64,000 nucleotides of DNA from Siphonodentalium dalli (taxonomy: Eukaryota; Mollusca; Scaphopoda; Gadilida; Siphonodentaliidae): positions 121,348,754-121,412,753 of the forward strand of contig CP136061.1 of assembly GCA_032622095.1 (NCBI GenBank). The letters are read 5' to 3'. How positions within the stretch are numbered: position 1 is the first letter of the stretch; each line of letters begins with the position of its first letter. Below, piece by piece: positions 11,527 to 23,244 of the stretch. The translations under genes and the position numbers were made by a program. The notes under the pieces were generated by a model. That model worked only from the letters and a program-made list of their open reading frames with translations, was not told where the DNA came from and ran no database searches.

Positions 11527-11645
11527 ATAGAACCGCATGAGTGTCTGGATTTTGACGAATTATCACACTCGATTTGTTGGCGGAATGCGATACCTCTCGT
11601 GCGGGACTGCGTCCCACACTCGAGGTATCGCTCATGCGGTTCTAT
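11527..11645. repeat. Nested palindrome, 119 bp
   Basis: The outer arms ATAGAACCGCATGAG (11527) and CTCATGCGGTTCTAT (ending 11645) are perfect reverse complements. An inner hairpin at 11587-11631 has GCGATACCTC opposite GAGGTATCGC around a further GGGAC/GTCCC stem. This is two stacked inverted repeats without coding sequence. Confidence 0.85.
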
Positions 11646-12240
11646 CTATTTATTGTTCATGCATCACTTCGACCTCATCTTTCGCCGCCAAATATAACTT
11701 ACTCAATAAATCCTTCGATCATACTGGCTCATACTTGAATTTTCAATCTGCCAGAAAATAAGCCTGGTTCACATATAATTGGCATGTAACCTTAATCTGT
11801 CAGAACATCAAAGCATACTTTTGATCCCATATAGTTGCATCATTAGTTGTTTCCGTGTATTTTTAATTATATTTGTATTAGTTTTGTCAGATGGTTATCT
11901 GTCAAGTCAAGAAGACTATATCTTTTAGAATTTTATGTTTAATTTTAATGACTAATTGATCATTTCCCGTGCGAAATACAATCTGTTGATAATATTGGGA
12001 ACATAAATACACTGCCTTGTGCACCACTTGGGGGCACCAAACTTATACCTAATAAAGAGGTTTAGCAAAACTCGTCGTCGTCGTTGATATCAGTTACGAT
12101 TACGGTTAGGGTACTACGTCACCAGACTATGTGCACGTTCTAACTGTGACCGTAAATTCCTAACTGATATAGGTCCATCAGTTATCAATCACCCGGACAA
12201 CTATCCTCAATTGACAGATTAAATAGAATATTATTGTATA
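11646..12240. other. No recognisable feature
   Basis: Unassigned AT-rich sequence; no repeat or exon recognised. Confidence 0.4.
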
Positions 12241-12304
12241 CGCTGTGCTTAAAATGATAGATCGTGCAAAGCGAAAATCGCGCTGCATATATATACAACT
12301 AGCA
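12241..12304 (+). repeat. Interspersed repeat, paired with 13067-13129
   Basis: The block AAAATGATAGATCGTGCA, followed by CGAAAATCGC and GCATATATATACAA, recurs at 13067-13129 with a few substitutions. It is the tail of a repeat whose other part contains TATAAAG plus short ATACAC runs. Confidence 0.75.
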
Positions 12305-12334
12305 GGTTAGCCCGCCACTGGCGACAATCGTCAG

Positions 12335-12510
12335 AAACATGAACATTTTTATTTTTTTTAATTTATTTTTTTAATTTATTTTTTAATTTAATTTTTAGTT
12401 TTTCAATGAATTAATTGTGTCTTTTGAATTAATTTTTTTATTTTGTTTTTTGTTTTTCAATGAGTTAATTGTGCCTTTTTAATTTTTTAATTTAATTTTT
12501 TGTTTTTCAA
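12335..12510. repeat. Low-complexity A/T tract
   Basis: Nearly all A and T, with the phrase GTTTTTCAATGA repeated (about 12398 and 12453). It precedes the GGTCA-rich repeat. Confidence 0.8.
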
Positions 12511-12514
12511 TTTT

Positions 12515-13066
12515 ACCCGATTTGACCTTGAATTGATCATTTTCAAGGTCAAGGTCAGGTCGGGGTCACAATTTAACCCGTCCATGACACTTCCCGTATG
12601 TAGCAAGTTTGAGCTCAATCGGTTCGAGTCTATAAAGGACACACACATATATATCATTTGTGGGTACCCGTTTCAAGGTGAAGATCACCTCGGGCGGAAA
12701 AGTGACCAGATGAAAATCTCCCCCGTTCCTAGGAAGCCCTAAGTACGCAAGAATGACACAACACGCTCATGTCTGGATACATACGCTCACGCCCGGACCC
12801 AGACGTAATAATAACATTACACGCATACGCTCTTTATCAACGACACTGCGGATACGGACGCTCTTTAACTATCAACGCGATTAACCCCATAGTGCCGTTT
12901 TTGTGACTGGAGTGAAGAACGGGTGTTCGGAGCTTCTCCAAAACGCGCGACGACCATTCCCATGGGTTTTTATCCTTAGATGGGAAGTTTGGTCTCGATC
13001 GGTGCAGCCGTTTTCGATTCTATAAAGTATATACACACATATATACGGATGTCTCAAATATATAGT
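12515..13066 (-). repeat. GGTCAA-rich interspersed repeat with TATAAAG/ATACAC tail
   Basis: The first part (ACCCGATTTGACCTTGAATT) is the reverse complement of a unit repeated at 46920-47260. A stretch near 12545 carries TCAAGGTCAAGGTCA. Two stretches reading CAATCGGTTCGAGTCTATAA and CGTTTTCGATTCTATAAAG lead into short TA/CA runs, typical of interspersed repeat tails. There is no protein. Confidence 0.6.
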
Positions 13067-13129
13067 GACGCTGTTCTTAAAATGATAGATCGTGCACATC
13101 GAAAATCGCACTGCATATATATACAATTA
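13067..13129 (+). repeat. Interspersed repeat, second member of pair
   Basis: Similar to 12241-12304 over about 63 bp, including the shared CTTAAAATGATAGATCGTGC. Confidence 0.75.
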
Positions 13130-13231
13130 GCCATGCGTTGTCGGGGTTCAATAATCCTACTCGTCGTTATTTTTGTAAAACGAATTTTTGGCCCCACATG
13201 AACTATGTAATGGATATTATTCGAAGCAGAG

Positions 13232-13290
13232 GGTATTCGGTAAAAGAATCGACGAGGCGCTTTCGCCGAGTTGATTTTTGACCGAATACC
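13232..13290. repeat. 59-bp hairpin
   Basis: GGTATTCGGT at 13232 pairs with ACCGAATACC ending at 13290. Inside, AATCGACGAGGCG pairs with CGCCGAGTTGATT around a CTTT loop. The stem is nearly complete with one small bulge. Confidence 0.85.
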
Positions 13291-13792
13291 AGATGCTGAG
13301 AAGACAATCTAACTTAAAACCAACCGATCGAACTACCATTGGAGTCAGCTATTCATTTGGTCTGGCCTACAGCTATGTCTTGATTACTTGAGTATAAGCC
13401 CACAGTTCAGACAGACACAGACTGACAAGCAGGAAACATTGAGTTGTTGTCCACGGCGAAAAGTAACACGTTTCAATTATGATTTAATTCGAATCCGGAT
13501 TCACCAGTTGAGAGACGTTTATAAAATGTGATTTGTCGAATATTCTGCGTCGAACAACACGAAACCTGGTAAAACTGCCTCATTATTCAAAAGTCGAAAG
13601 ATTTCAAGAAGCCTGCATAAATGGGTTCACCGATTCTTTCTCCCTGTCGCCTGGTGTAGAATACGTAAGAATAGAAGTGTCATAGTGTCTAATCGTATGG
13701 GGTTTCTTGAATTTCCAATTATTATCTCAGACACTTACTAGCTTGAATTCTAAGTATCATCCTTTGACTTATAGTTTATACACAGGGCCGTG
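13291..13792. other. No recognisable feature
   Basis: Unassigned sequence; no exon or repeat recognised. Confidence 0.4.
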
Positions 13793-14000
13793 GCGAGACG
13801 TTGCTCAGAGCAGTATGACAATTTAATTTCGCACACCCATCCTATTCAGGTTAGATGTTTCAAACTGAAAGGTATCCTAACATTTCCAGTTATTGGACAA
13901 TTCTAACATGACGTGCGGTATCCCCCGTGGTTGGCAAATTCTCATCAGTCCCATCGTGTATGCGTGATTCTCAACTCCCCCCCCCCACCACGGTGACCTT
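13793..14000. mobile_element. hAT-like family fragment
   Basis: It begins CAGGGCCGTGGCGAGACG, similar to the family tip CAGRGACGTGGC. It contains degraded TTTCCAGTTATTGG motifs and ends in a C10 run at 13977-13986. Confidence 0.5.
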
Positions 14001-14133
14001 ACATATACCTATATAAGTATCACTCCCAAAAGTTAACAAATGGTCAGTGCACAAATGTATAACCTGTGCTATTTATGTTGCCTGTGCTATATATAGTGCC
14101 CATATATCGTTCAATATATCGTTGATTAGTCAT

Positions 14134-14645
14134 CAGCGACGTGGCTAGAGGGCTCCGTGGATTTTCCAGCTGCATCCCGCCCCTTTTATCCAGGCCGAAC
14201 TCGCAAATTTCATTTGCTTCCCACCCGTGGCTTGGAATATCCTGACTGTACCTATTGTGGGAGGAATCATGAAACAATTTGAAATATGAGCCTGAACATT
14301 ACAAAAATCCTAGCATTTATACAAGAATACATATACAATGTATAGGTCTAACTACAGACAAATTCATGCCGCGATTTGTTTTTGTTAGTCTGTTTGTTTT
14401 ATTTGTAATTTGTAATTGATTAGCAGGTTTTTACTGGCCAACGATAAGTGAGGTGGGAGAACATTTAAAATTTATAATTTTACTGGACTCAATATTTCCA
14501 AATGTAGGAAATTTCCAAACTGACACTAAGTTTGGAAAATTCCCGTCGAAAGTTTTGACCGAATGTAGGAAAGTTGTTTAAAACCAAAAAAAATCCCCAC
14601 TAATTACCAATTACCACCACCTCTATATCAACCCACGAGGCCCTG
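14134..14645 (-). mobile_element. hAT-like element, diverged short copy
   Basis: It begins CAGCGACGTGGCTAGAGG and ends CCCACGAGGCCCTG, so both tips resemble the family TIR. The first 100 bp match the reversed copies (CCAGCTGCATCCC, CAGGCCGAACTCGCAAATTT). The middle contains GGAAATTTCCAAAC. The flanking 8-mers do not match. Confidence 0.55.
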
Positions 14646-14736
14646 TTATAAGTCGTTTTATGTATAGTTTTGTTCTATTTTCTCGACTCGCGACGAGAGT
14701 ATAGCTTCAAATAATCCCTTGCCTGTTCTTAAAGAA

Positions 14737-14770
14737 TGCCCACGGGTATTCTTAAAAGAATGGCCGTGGG
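14737..14770. repeat. Short hairpin, 34 bp
   Basis: GCCCACGG pairs with CCGTGGGC, and an inner ATTCTT pairs with AAGAAT. The stem is almost perfect with a two-base loop. Confidence 0.8.
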
Positions 14771-15104
14771 CGTTAAAACAATATTCATGCGATCAAAAAG
14801 CTTGAACATTCTGCCAGATCAGAGCCGTGTCAGGACAAAGGGATAAAACCCAGTGGGTTTTAAACGACGATGAATATATATAGTTATTGTTAGTCCTAAT
14901 TGCTATCCTGGAGTTTGCTAAACCTACCTAATGTCGCATTCCGGTTTCTGGAATCAAAACAGGCCGATAATGATATTATAAAATACGTTCATTCGGACTT
15001 TATAAGCCACGGAATCGGGTCAAGCATGACAAAATAAAGAGCACGCATTGCAAGTCTATTCCTGATATGGTATGAATAACGAGAAGAGCGTTCGTCCCAC
15101 TGCT
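14771..15104. other. No recognisable feature
   Basis: Unassigned sequence between two repeats. Confidence 0.4.
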
Positions 15105-15260
15105 ATCAGGTGGCGGTCGGAAAAAAATTCAGGCTGTATGATACTTGTTTACTTTGGCCATTTGGGGGGACCCACCCCTCTACCCCAATTGTTTTCCGTT
15201 TTAGCAAGTTGTTTTCTGACAATTTTTCGACACCAGACCCCCCCCCCCCACTAGAAACAC
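15105..15260 (+). repeat. Interspersed repeat shared with 44510-44665
   Basis: GGTCGGAAAAAAATTCAGGC starts a block that continues with a CCACCC-rich stretch, TTTTCCGTTTT and CAATTTTTCGACACC. The same order of motifs is found inside the 1.47-kb element at 44 kb. A C12 tract lies at the right end (15238-15249). Confidence 0.7.
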
Positions 15261-15649
15261 GAAATAACCAATTACTGTCTGTTTCCTATCAACTACATAT
15301 TGCATGTTAATGTGTGTATGTGGTTAGCTCAGTTTGACATGGCAGTGTGCAATATGTCATGTCCATATATTTTATGTTCGGAATGAACTAGACTTACTTA
15401 TATTTAGTAATATTACAACAAGAAACAATCTATATTGACTATATAAAGGTAGTTTTGAAGTTAAAATTAAAAATATCTCTAAGGTTGTAGATACAAAATA
15501 GTTGGAAAATATAGACCTTGTATTCTGACCCCCCCCCCCCCCCCTCTGTTGTGACCTTTACATTTTCTGGACAAAAATTTTCTATAACATCATTCACGGC
15601 GATAGTTAGTTAAAATCTTTTCAACTTATTGCAAATTCCCATACAAGTC
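15261..15649. other. No gene; C16 tract
   Basis: Unassigned AT-rich sequence with a 16-base C run at 15529-15544. Confidence 0.5.
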
Positions 15650-17065
15650 CGCGAATGACATTGGAGCCCCACCTGTAACCCCTCTCCACAATGATTTGAA
15701 AATTTCCAACAGGTACTTCATTATTTCCAGTTGTTGGAAATCCCCACCTGATATCCCCTATAATAATGGTTCGAAATGTTTTCAAATGATTACCATTTCA
15801 GATCCAACATTTAACCAAAATTAGGAAAAGAATCGAATTTTGGTTAAAAAAAAAAATTCGTGGTCTCAAAATCACAGAATTAAAACAATTTCAACCTATT
15901 TTTGTTAGGTTCTTCCAACTAATTTACCAGTTGCTAAAAGTTTGACAAACGTTCGGCTCCGAAACAAAATCTAAGTTGCCAAACGTATATTGAGGGAAGC
16001 AGATGTTCCAATTTTATAACACCACGTTCACAGCATGATTTAAATATAGACATGGACTTGACAATTTCAGCCGTTACAGCAGAGTCACAATAGTCCCGAA
16101 CAGGGGGGTGGCGACATGGGAGAAACATAGAGGCCGAATTCGTCATCTCCAGTTTAAACTTGGTCTACGTAAACCTCTAGGTTTAAACCGCTGAATCTGT
16201 GGTTTAAACCCGCGAGACAGCAGGTCTAAGTGACGCGTTCGTAACCTTTCAACTTTGGTCAAAATTTCATTTTTATGCCCGACACAATATCAGTTGAAAA
16301 TACCTGACCAAAATAGATTGAAATTGATCTGATAGTTTCCAACTACAATTATTTTTACTGTTGCGCCTTTTAGACCATTTCTGGTCAACTTGTGACTGAA
16401 ATTGTTATCATTTGAAAAAATTTCAAGCATAGGGCTTTTGGCTGGAAATATCCAAACGTTGGAATGCTTGAGCAACCAGTTGGAAATTCATACCATATGG
16501 GCGCGGGTGCAAATGACCTTTTTTTTCGGACCTGAGACTTTCGATCCCATTGTAGAGGGTGTTCATTCTAAGTTTGGCACACCAACCCCCGAAAACAGAG
16601 ACCACATGTTTGCCCACTTCCAACAGTTCAGATGGTGCTTCTGATGTGTACTTATAAACAAATTGTCTGATAAGACGCCAACTTTACTGACTTGATCCAC
16701 GGTTGACTAGATGGTCTCCATTGGGGTGTTTTTCTCTACAATTGAACCAGAAACCACTCGCAAGGTTGCGAAATTCTATTTGCACACCAATTTTGGTTGA
16801 ACTGGTTCTTAAAATCTTTCCAAATGTTGGAAATTTCTATCCAGACACGCCTCCTAATTTGGGAAAATTGTGTGTGAAAACGAAAAACTTCATAGTATAC
16901 ATGTAATTACTGTTTGATAAATTGCAACCCAAATATTTTGTGAAATTTCCAACTAATGCTATGCCACGGTGTCAGGCATGAACGGTCCAACTGTTGAACA
17001 TTTAGAACATAGTTTGAGGTGAGACACCACAGCCCCTCTTGTCGCCACGCCACATTATTTTTGAC
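15650..17065. mobile_element. Mosaic of decayed hAT-like family fragments
   Basis: Many degraded family motifs occur: CAGTTGTTGGAAATCC near 15727, TTTCAACCTATT near 15889, GGTTGGAAATATCC-like pieces near 16440 and a terminal CTTGTCGCCACGCCAC at 17038-17053. No intact TIR pair could be assigned. Short open frames across it are repeat-derived. Confidence 0.5.
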
Positions 17066-17932
17066 TGAATTAAAGTTCCTCGTTAGCTAAAATATTGACA
17101 TTCGCTTATTACTAATCACTATATAGTCTCGTCTGTTTTTTTGCCAAATTATTAATAACATAATCGCGGACACGCTAAATCACATGAAATATTATAATAC
17201 TTAAAAAAGTTCTCTTCGGGAGCCTTTATTCAGCGTCGGAGGGGGCTGCGGCCTATGTACAAATAGGTCTGCGACCCCGAAGCGTACATTTTCATCTTAG
17301 ACGGAGCCTTTATTCAGCGGTGATAGTCTAAACATTTTTGGTATTTAGTTTATAGGTCTATCAGCGGTGATAGTTCAAACATTTTGGTTTTTTAATTTGG
17401 TTGATATCCATCCAGGGGTCCTTGAGAAAAATTGCGAACAGCCAGATGGACATACAGATCCTACCCGTTTATATATATATATAGATTATATACATGTAAT
17501 GGTAACCCCACCACTACAACCAATTTTGTCGTTTCGGGTAACTTGAAAGCAGCACAAACAAAGTAATGAACAGCGCGTGAAACTCGTGTTGAGAGTCATG
17601 CCTTTTGTCAGATTGATTTCGACCCAAAATGAGATCAGATTAGTTGGTTCACGAGCGATACTTGTTTCTCAATGAATAAATCCCACGAGCGTGCACGAGT
17701 TCGCGATAGCTGATGGGGTGTCAATAAAGCATTATATCGACCTGCTTTTTTCGTCTGCTCTATACAGGATAGTTTGACTGCATGGCCATATCACTGAATA
17801 GAGTTGTCAATCAGGTGGCAACTGAACGACAAAAAAACGCCCCCTTGACCCGTTTGGCTGGACCGCCAATGTAGGTTTAAACCAGGTTTAAACCCGGAGG
17901 TTTAAATCTGAGATGACGAATATGGCCACAGG
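16136..17932. mobile_element. Possible 1.8-kb element with GTTTAAAC-rich ends
   Basis: The left end reads ATTCGTCATCTCCAGTTTAA and is followed by several GGTTTAAACC motifs. The right end reads GGTTTAAATCTGAGATGACG and is preceded by GGTTTAAACC motifs. The two ends are inverted relative to each other. A similar end, TTTGTCATCTCCATTTTAAA, occurs alone at 21837. Whether the whole interval moved as a unit is inference. Confidence 0.4.
17219..17400 (+). repeat. Short direct repeats
   Basis: GGAGCCTTTATTCAGCG occurs twice (about 17219 and 17303). CAGCGGTGATAGT followed by AAACATTTTTGG or AAACATTTTGG also occurs twice (about 17315 and 17364). The origin is unknown. Confidence 0.7.
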
Positions 17933-17937
17933 GACAT
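17401..17937. other. No recognisable gene
   Basis: Apart from the GTTTAAAC motifs near 17876-17912 and a short (TA)n near 17470, nothing is recognised. Confidence 0.4.
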
Positions 17938-18545
17938 GATTAGAGATATTTTGTTTTGGTCGGTGTGTTGAATCTATAATTTCCACTTGCACCCCACTAA
18001 ATTAGCAACTGCAGAGACAACTGAATATCTTCTCTTTAAGTTTGCAATATTCTAATTGATACATTTATATACCTTGTTATTTTTCAACAGGTCAGAACTA
18101 GTTAGAAATTACGAAACTAACGCAATAACCAAGAGATGGGGCGGTTGGATTGTCTCGAACTGAATGTAATTTCAGTCTAATATTTTGACTCAAAGTTGAA
18201 CAATATAGAGTTGGTTCTTGATCTGAAAACACAATATTTTACACTATACATTGATTGTAAGGGACCCCGGTGGTCCTGTCGGTAGAGTGACCAGTACATT
18301 ATGACGCCATATGCCGTCTAGCGCGGACGAAGCTGGTTCGAACACCGACAAGCGCGGATTCTCGATAATCTGATTCGTGTATCTGGGCAAGTTTATCGGC
18401 CTTGTGGCTGAAACGGCGATAACCTCCAATCAACAAACCAAACCATTGATTAGAAACTTCAACTATTGGGACTATCCCGACCTATGGCCACGATCGGTCT
18501 GAACTTTCTAACTCCAGTTAGTTCAGGCATGAATTGTACCAGCTG
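17938..18545 (-). mobile_element. hAT-like fragment interrupted by a SINE
   Basis: It begins CAGGGACATGATTAGAGAT, a diverged family tip, and contains TTTCCACTTGCACCCC. After the SINE at 18261-18444, family-like motifs (AACTTTCTAACTCCAGTTAG) resume to about 18545. The SINE probably inserted into it. Confidence 0.4.
18261..18444 (+). mobile_element. tRNA-derived SINE, short form
   Basis: An A-box-like TGGTCCTGTCGGTAGAG lies at 18271-18287 and a B-box GGTTCGAACACC at 18335-18346, the internal RNA polymerase III promoter of tRNA-derived SINEs. The tail has ATTCGTGTATCTGGGCAAG and GTGGCTGAAAC, then CCAATCAACAAACC. Two longer relatives on the minus strand (25948-26252 and 55440-55757) share the head and tail motifs. 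This copy lacks their middle block. Confidence 0.8.
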
Positions 18546-19004
18546 TTCGGTGTATCCAAATTGTACTTACATGTATTACAACATTTCCCAGAACAGTTAT
18601 GCAAAATGCTGCAACTGATGTTTTCTTTTGTTTTAATACGAAGTAAATATTAGGCGACGTGAGTACCGACATTGCTGATCCAAATATTTAATGAGGAAAT
18701 ACGCAGCGCACCGCAACTGGTCATAATCAGTATTATCAGTATTTTAGAGTTATTGTTCGTTGGTGAAAATGTCAACATAACTTTCTGTTACAGCTACACT
18801 GTCAAAACATACTGTATTCCTACAAGACATCGTGCTATCAATTTGAAGCATTATACGTAACATGTATACATAAAAAAAATATGAGCACTAGATTCCCACC
18901 TGGCGGACATTTTTGTTTTATGTTAACGAGAAATGGGGAAATAATTGAACGCGATTTACACCGTCAAATAGGCACAGATTATCATAAACCAAAAAATAAA
19001 CACA
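18546..19004. other. No supported gene
   Basis: A 62-codon frame at 18672-18860 is hydrophobic in its middle but has no start context or splice signals to support it. Confidence 0.35.
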
Positions 19005-19260
19005 CGGACTATTCACCGACCAGTTACAAGACAATTGTTGAGCTGGCGGATGTTTCATCGAACTATCTGCAACGCAACGAACTTATAGTCTCGTGCTATA
19101 CACACGGACTACTCACCGACTATAGTAACAACACCATTGTTGAACTGTCGAATGGTTCTATCGTGAAACTGTCCACAGCGCACTGATAGTATCGTGATAT
19201 ACACAGACTATTCACGGTCTAGTAACACCAGCAATGTTGTTGAACTGGCGGATGATCGCG
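19005..19260 (+). repeat. Tandem repeat of about 98 bp, three degenerate units
   Basis: Units start near 19005, 19101 and 19200, each with ACACGGACTAYTCACCGA-like sequence followed by AATTGTTGARCTGGCGGATG-like sequence. A 101-codon frame (18881-19186) covers the first two units. Being repeat-derived, it is not called a gene. Confidence 0.75.
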
Positions 19261-19285
19261 GATCCATGCAATTCCCCGCAATCAC

Positions 19286-19684
19286 TTAACCCTTTACCCA
19301 ACAGAAGGGCCCTGTGCCAATGCATTCTCTTATATATGCGAGTCGACCATAGGTCGCCTCGCATATATAAGAGAATGCATTGGCTTAACACATTAAAAAT
19401 TATAAAATTGTTAAAGAATGTAAGAAAAAATGGTAAAAAGTGTTAAAAAAAGATTTTTTTTAGGCCAATGCATTCTCTTATATATGCGAGGCGACCTATG
19501 GTCGACTCGCATATATAAGAGAATGCATTGGCACAGGGCTAACTGTAACTATCACAATGTGGTCAAGGAGCCGGTTCCAATGATATCCATATGTGTATGG
19601 TTCTATTGAGACATACCGAAGATATTTTAGGCTGTTGAAGCTTTATTTGGCCGGTTTTGGCCGGTTTGTTGGGTAAAGGGTTAA
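19286..19684 (+). mobile_element. piggyBac-like double-hairpin MITE, copy A
   Basis: TTAA flanks both ends. The TIRs are CCCTTTACCCAACA and TGTTGGGTAAAGGG. Inside are two 67-bp hairpins, each with 26-bp arms of CCAATGCATTCTCTTATATA plus TGCGAG around a loop containing CGACCATAGGTCG. The second hairpin is the reverse complement of the first. They are separated by an 80-bp AT-rich spacer. A non-repetitive right part carries GGAGCCGGTTCCAATGATAT and GGCCGGTTTTGGCCGG. TTAA targets and CCC-starting TIRs are typical of piggyBac elements; no transposase is present. Confidence 0.9.
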
Positions 19685-22600
19685 TCAGTCACAACTATAC
19701 ACAGGCCGTTGTCATCGAAACATGTATGCCTATATGAGAGCATTGTCGCCAAGTCATCTCCCAGTTATTACGGTGTCTGCTGTAATTGTTTTGGATGTTT
19801 CATTCCAACTATCTATACCTGTAAGTTTAGTTTAAACATATTTTATTTGTTCATAAATTGATTTATGACAAAAGGGATTGTATAAGACAAGTGCTTCAAT
19901 CACTTAGAATACCCTTCTCTTCCTAGTTACTAACTGTTACTAATCAATAGTGCTGTGATACATGTATACGCATGTGGTGTGCACCGACTAATAGGCATTA
20001 AGGCATAAAGTGCACATGTAAGTGACTGGACAATTTCACGCCTGTGACTGGACAATCAAATCAAGTATGCCAATTCAAATGTTTTACTTTTACATAAATT
20101 TGAGTCATAACCGTGATAGCTTTGTTCCTTTATCTTAAAATGAGAGGACCTATTCATATGGTTTAGATTGGTCTAAATTAGTATTGCTCGTAATTGAAAA
20201 GATCACTTGAAATAACTTTATTAGAATATAGATGCAGTTTGTAGGTCTGTGGTCAATTGATCAGTCAGTCCTACATCAAAGTTACATCTGTGTTTTCATT
20301 TAACTCTTATAGATATACAAACATGCATTAAAATGATCTCTTGTGAGTTTTTGGATAATTCTATGATTTAATTTGCCCTCTGATTTGCTCTGCTATAATG
20401 TGTGCCCCATCATTCAGCATATGTGTGTAGGCATACTGGCTGCTGTTACGTGTGACAATGACTGATTGTCTGTAGTACAGACTCTGTACTGCATGTTTGC
20501 CTCGGATTAATAGTATACATATATGAAGATTTAATGAATCAAACTGCAACTATGATCTAATACCTAGAATTACCAACCTGAGTAATTTTCATATGTTAGT
20601 GAAGGTTTTAATGATGTGTAAACTCAGTTCGACCAATGTGCAATTGCATGTGAAATTTTAGTGTCCATCAATTGGGAATTCGACCAAGCCTTAGTTCTTA
20701 TTACAGTGGAACCTTAGTTCGTATAATTATGGAGTCGAATCTTACTCCACACACACCCATCATATCATTTATGGAAATGTCTGCGAGACCACGTGTTTGA
20801 GCCATTCTGTGTCGGTCGAACGTAATATATAAGCATTATACCATATATGCGGTACACTTTGATCGAAAAAAAACACAATGTGCCATTGTGGATTTAAACG
20901 GAAGTTCCTTTAATTTAGATGAATTTAATTTAATTTTGCGGAAAATATCCGTATTTTGATAGCAAATGCGATGGCAGCAAAATAACATACACATTGTGCC
21001 GTAAAATTACGGATATTTTTTAACAGTGTGCTTATTTACCAACAACGCTTTCTTTATACGGAATCTCGTCACGGGGGGGGGGGGGTGGGTATTGATAATG
21101 AATATATAAGAACACATTCTTTCTATGTAATAATTGTTAAACAAACTCAGTATGAATTTTCAGTTGTGCAGACCGCAAACGGTAGCTTTAAGGAATTAAA
21201 ATTGTGATGGCTCTACTTAGCAAATGCATCTCACAACGTATTTAAAGTATTTCCTATGCTATGTTCTACATCACTAATATACACACGCGATCCATGATAC
21301 CGGATATTGGTAGAACCAGATCTATTTGATTTTTATTAAATGCGAGGAATGTGGCTAAATTATACAGCCGAACATAATGATTAGCATTGTGTACGTTCAT
21401 AGCACATCAATGCCTGCTTTCTGTCGTCATTTAAGTCAGCGTGCGTTATGGGGTTGTCACATTGAAAAACGCGCCGCGATAACGCCGTGAGCATATCGTA
21501 TCGATACTGGATACCATCCGTCTATGTTCTGTGCAATCAAGAATTTGTTATATCCGTAAGATATTCATTGCGATGGCACCATCCGTAATTAAATGTGGAA
21601 CCGCGCCAAATTGTTGATTACAAGTAAACACGAAGAGTCCTTAGAATTTTGATGCGCCAGTAATGCGAACGCGAACATTTAATTTCTAAATCGTCGATGA
21701 CATTTGATTGTCAAAGAAATAACAAGACTCGTTTTTATACTTTGTCGATAGCCGCTAGAATCTCAATGTTACCATATCTATACTTAAAGTATTCCAAGAT
21801 CAACCTATTCGTTAGGTTTGGTGTGTCAGGTCCTATTTGTCATCTCCATTTTAAAACTGTGTTCAAGAGAACTTTGGTGTAAACCACCGACATGATAAAG
21901 AGTGTCCGTCACACTTCTTTGCGAAAGGGAATCATTTCTAGGCAACAGTATCACGTATCGTGACCACCAGTATCACGTAACATGACCCCCAGTATCACCA
22001 CGTCTCCAATTCAAATCGACCAATCAGCGAGCATAATTACTCGAGACTATACCATGGCACTAAACCGGAAGTCTTTTCTCATACCATGCTATAGTAACCA
22101 CCATTTTAAATATACGTCGTTACCCTCCGCTTCGAGTAGTAATTTGCATGTGTTATCGGATGTCTGTAGGAACAGCCGTCCCTAACAGAACTCGGAAGTA
22201 GGAAATAATACAAGAAAACCATAGTCAGAAATAGTAACGCCCTCAAGATCATATTAATAGGCATATCTAAAATATGTTGGAGCTTTAATGTAATGATTGT
22301 GAAAAAAACGGCTATGTAGCTGATTATAAGTATGTAATGTGTTGTGTGCATGTGTGTGTATATTGTGCGCTTGGGGAGAAAGCATGTGAATACATGTTTT
22401 AAATCGGACGTGCCAAACTAAAGTTATGATAATCATGAAATATGCATACACCGTATACGTCACGTATGATATGTGTTCACAGAGGGCGCATACGTTCCAA
22501 TTTATTGAAAGGTTCATCGGCAAACATGCAACTACCATTGCATTGATACACCAATTATTAACCACAAACCCATTGCCAAAAAAAGTGACGAACGCCTTGG

Positions 22601-23242
22601 CAACACGTTATTATGTTTACGCGCTGCCAGCTCACGGCAAATACACTGAACTGTTAGTTTCTCTGTTCTCTTATACGAATATTTGACTTGTTTTCGGCTG
22701 GTATGTATCTTTTTTTTTATCTATTCTAATTTATATTGAAATAGAGGTCTGAATATGCATGAAATAGCATGCAGAATAATAATCAGGCCAAAATTGTCGA
22801 TCTTCATTACATGGTTCAAGTACGCAAATATTGAGTACGTTTCTAATCACATTTAGTCCATCCAAGTACGCAAATAAGATACTGGTTCCCTATGAACATA
22901 TTATTTAAAAATGATTAATTCACCACCTATTATTAAAACAACTAAATGGTTCAGAGAATCCATGGCTTCCGATTATTGGAGACTAATTATTCACAATTCC
23001 TTCAAGGTTTCGTGAATGCACCACCCCAGACTTCCGTTAAAACAACATTATTACACCCGTATGGGTGATTTCCATTGAAAACGCCTTTAATTAAACTGGT
23101 AATGTTACTAGTGAATTGTGCCCCTTTTCCTTAATAAGGTAAAACAAAGCGAGTTCAACTGACTTCTGTGTGAAACGTTGACACAGCTGATAAATTTATA
23201 TGAGGACAATGAATCTTATCAGAGGACACAAAGTTTAAATAT
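19685..23242. other. 3.5 kb without recognisable gene
   Basis: Unassigned AT-rich sequence. It includes a G13 tract at 21073-21085, short direct repeats CAGTATCACGTA near 21947 and 21969, CAAGTACGCAAATA repeated near 22818 and 22864, and a lone TTTGTCATCTCCATTTTAAA at 21837. Several 60-100-codon frames lack any domain or splice context. I see no RNA gene. Confidence 0.5.
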
Positions 23243-23244
23243 TA

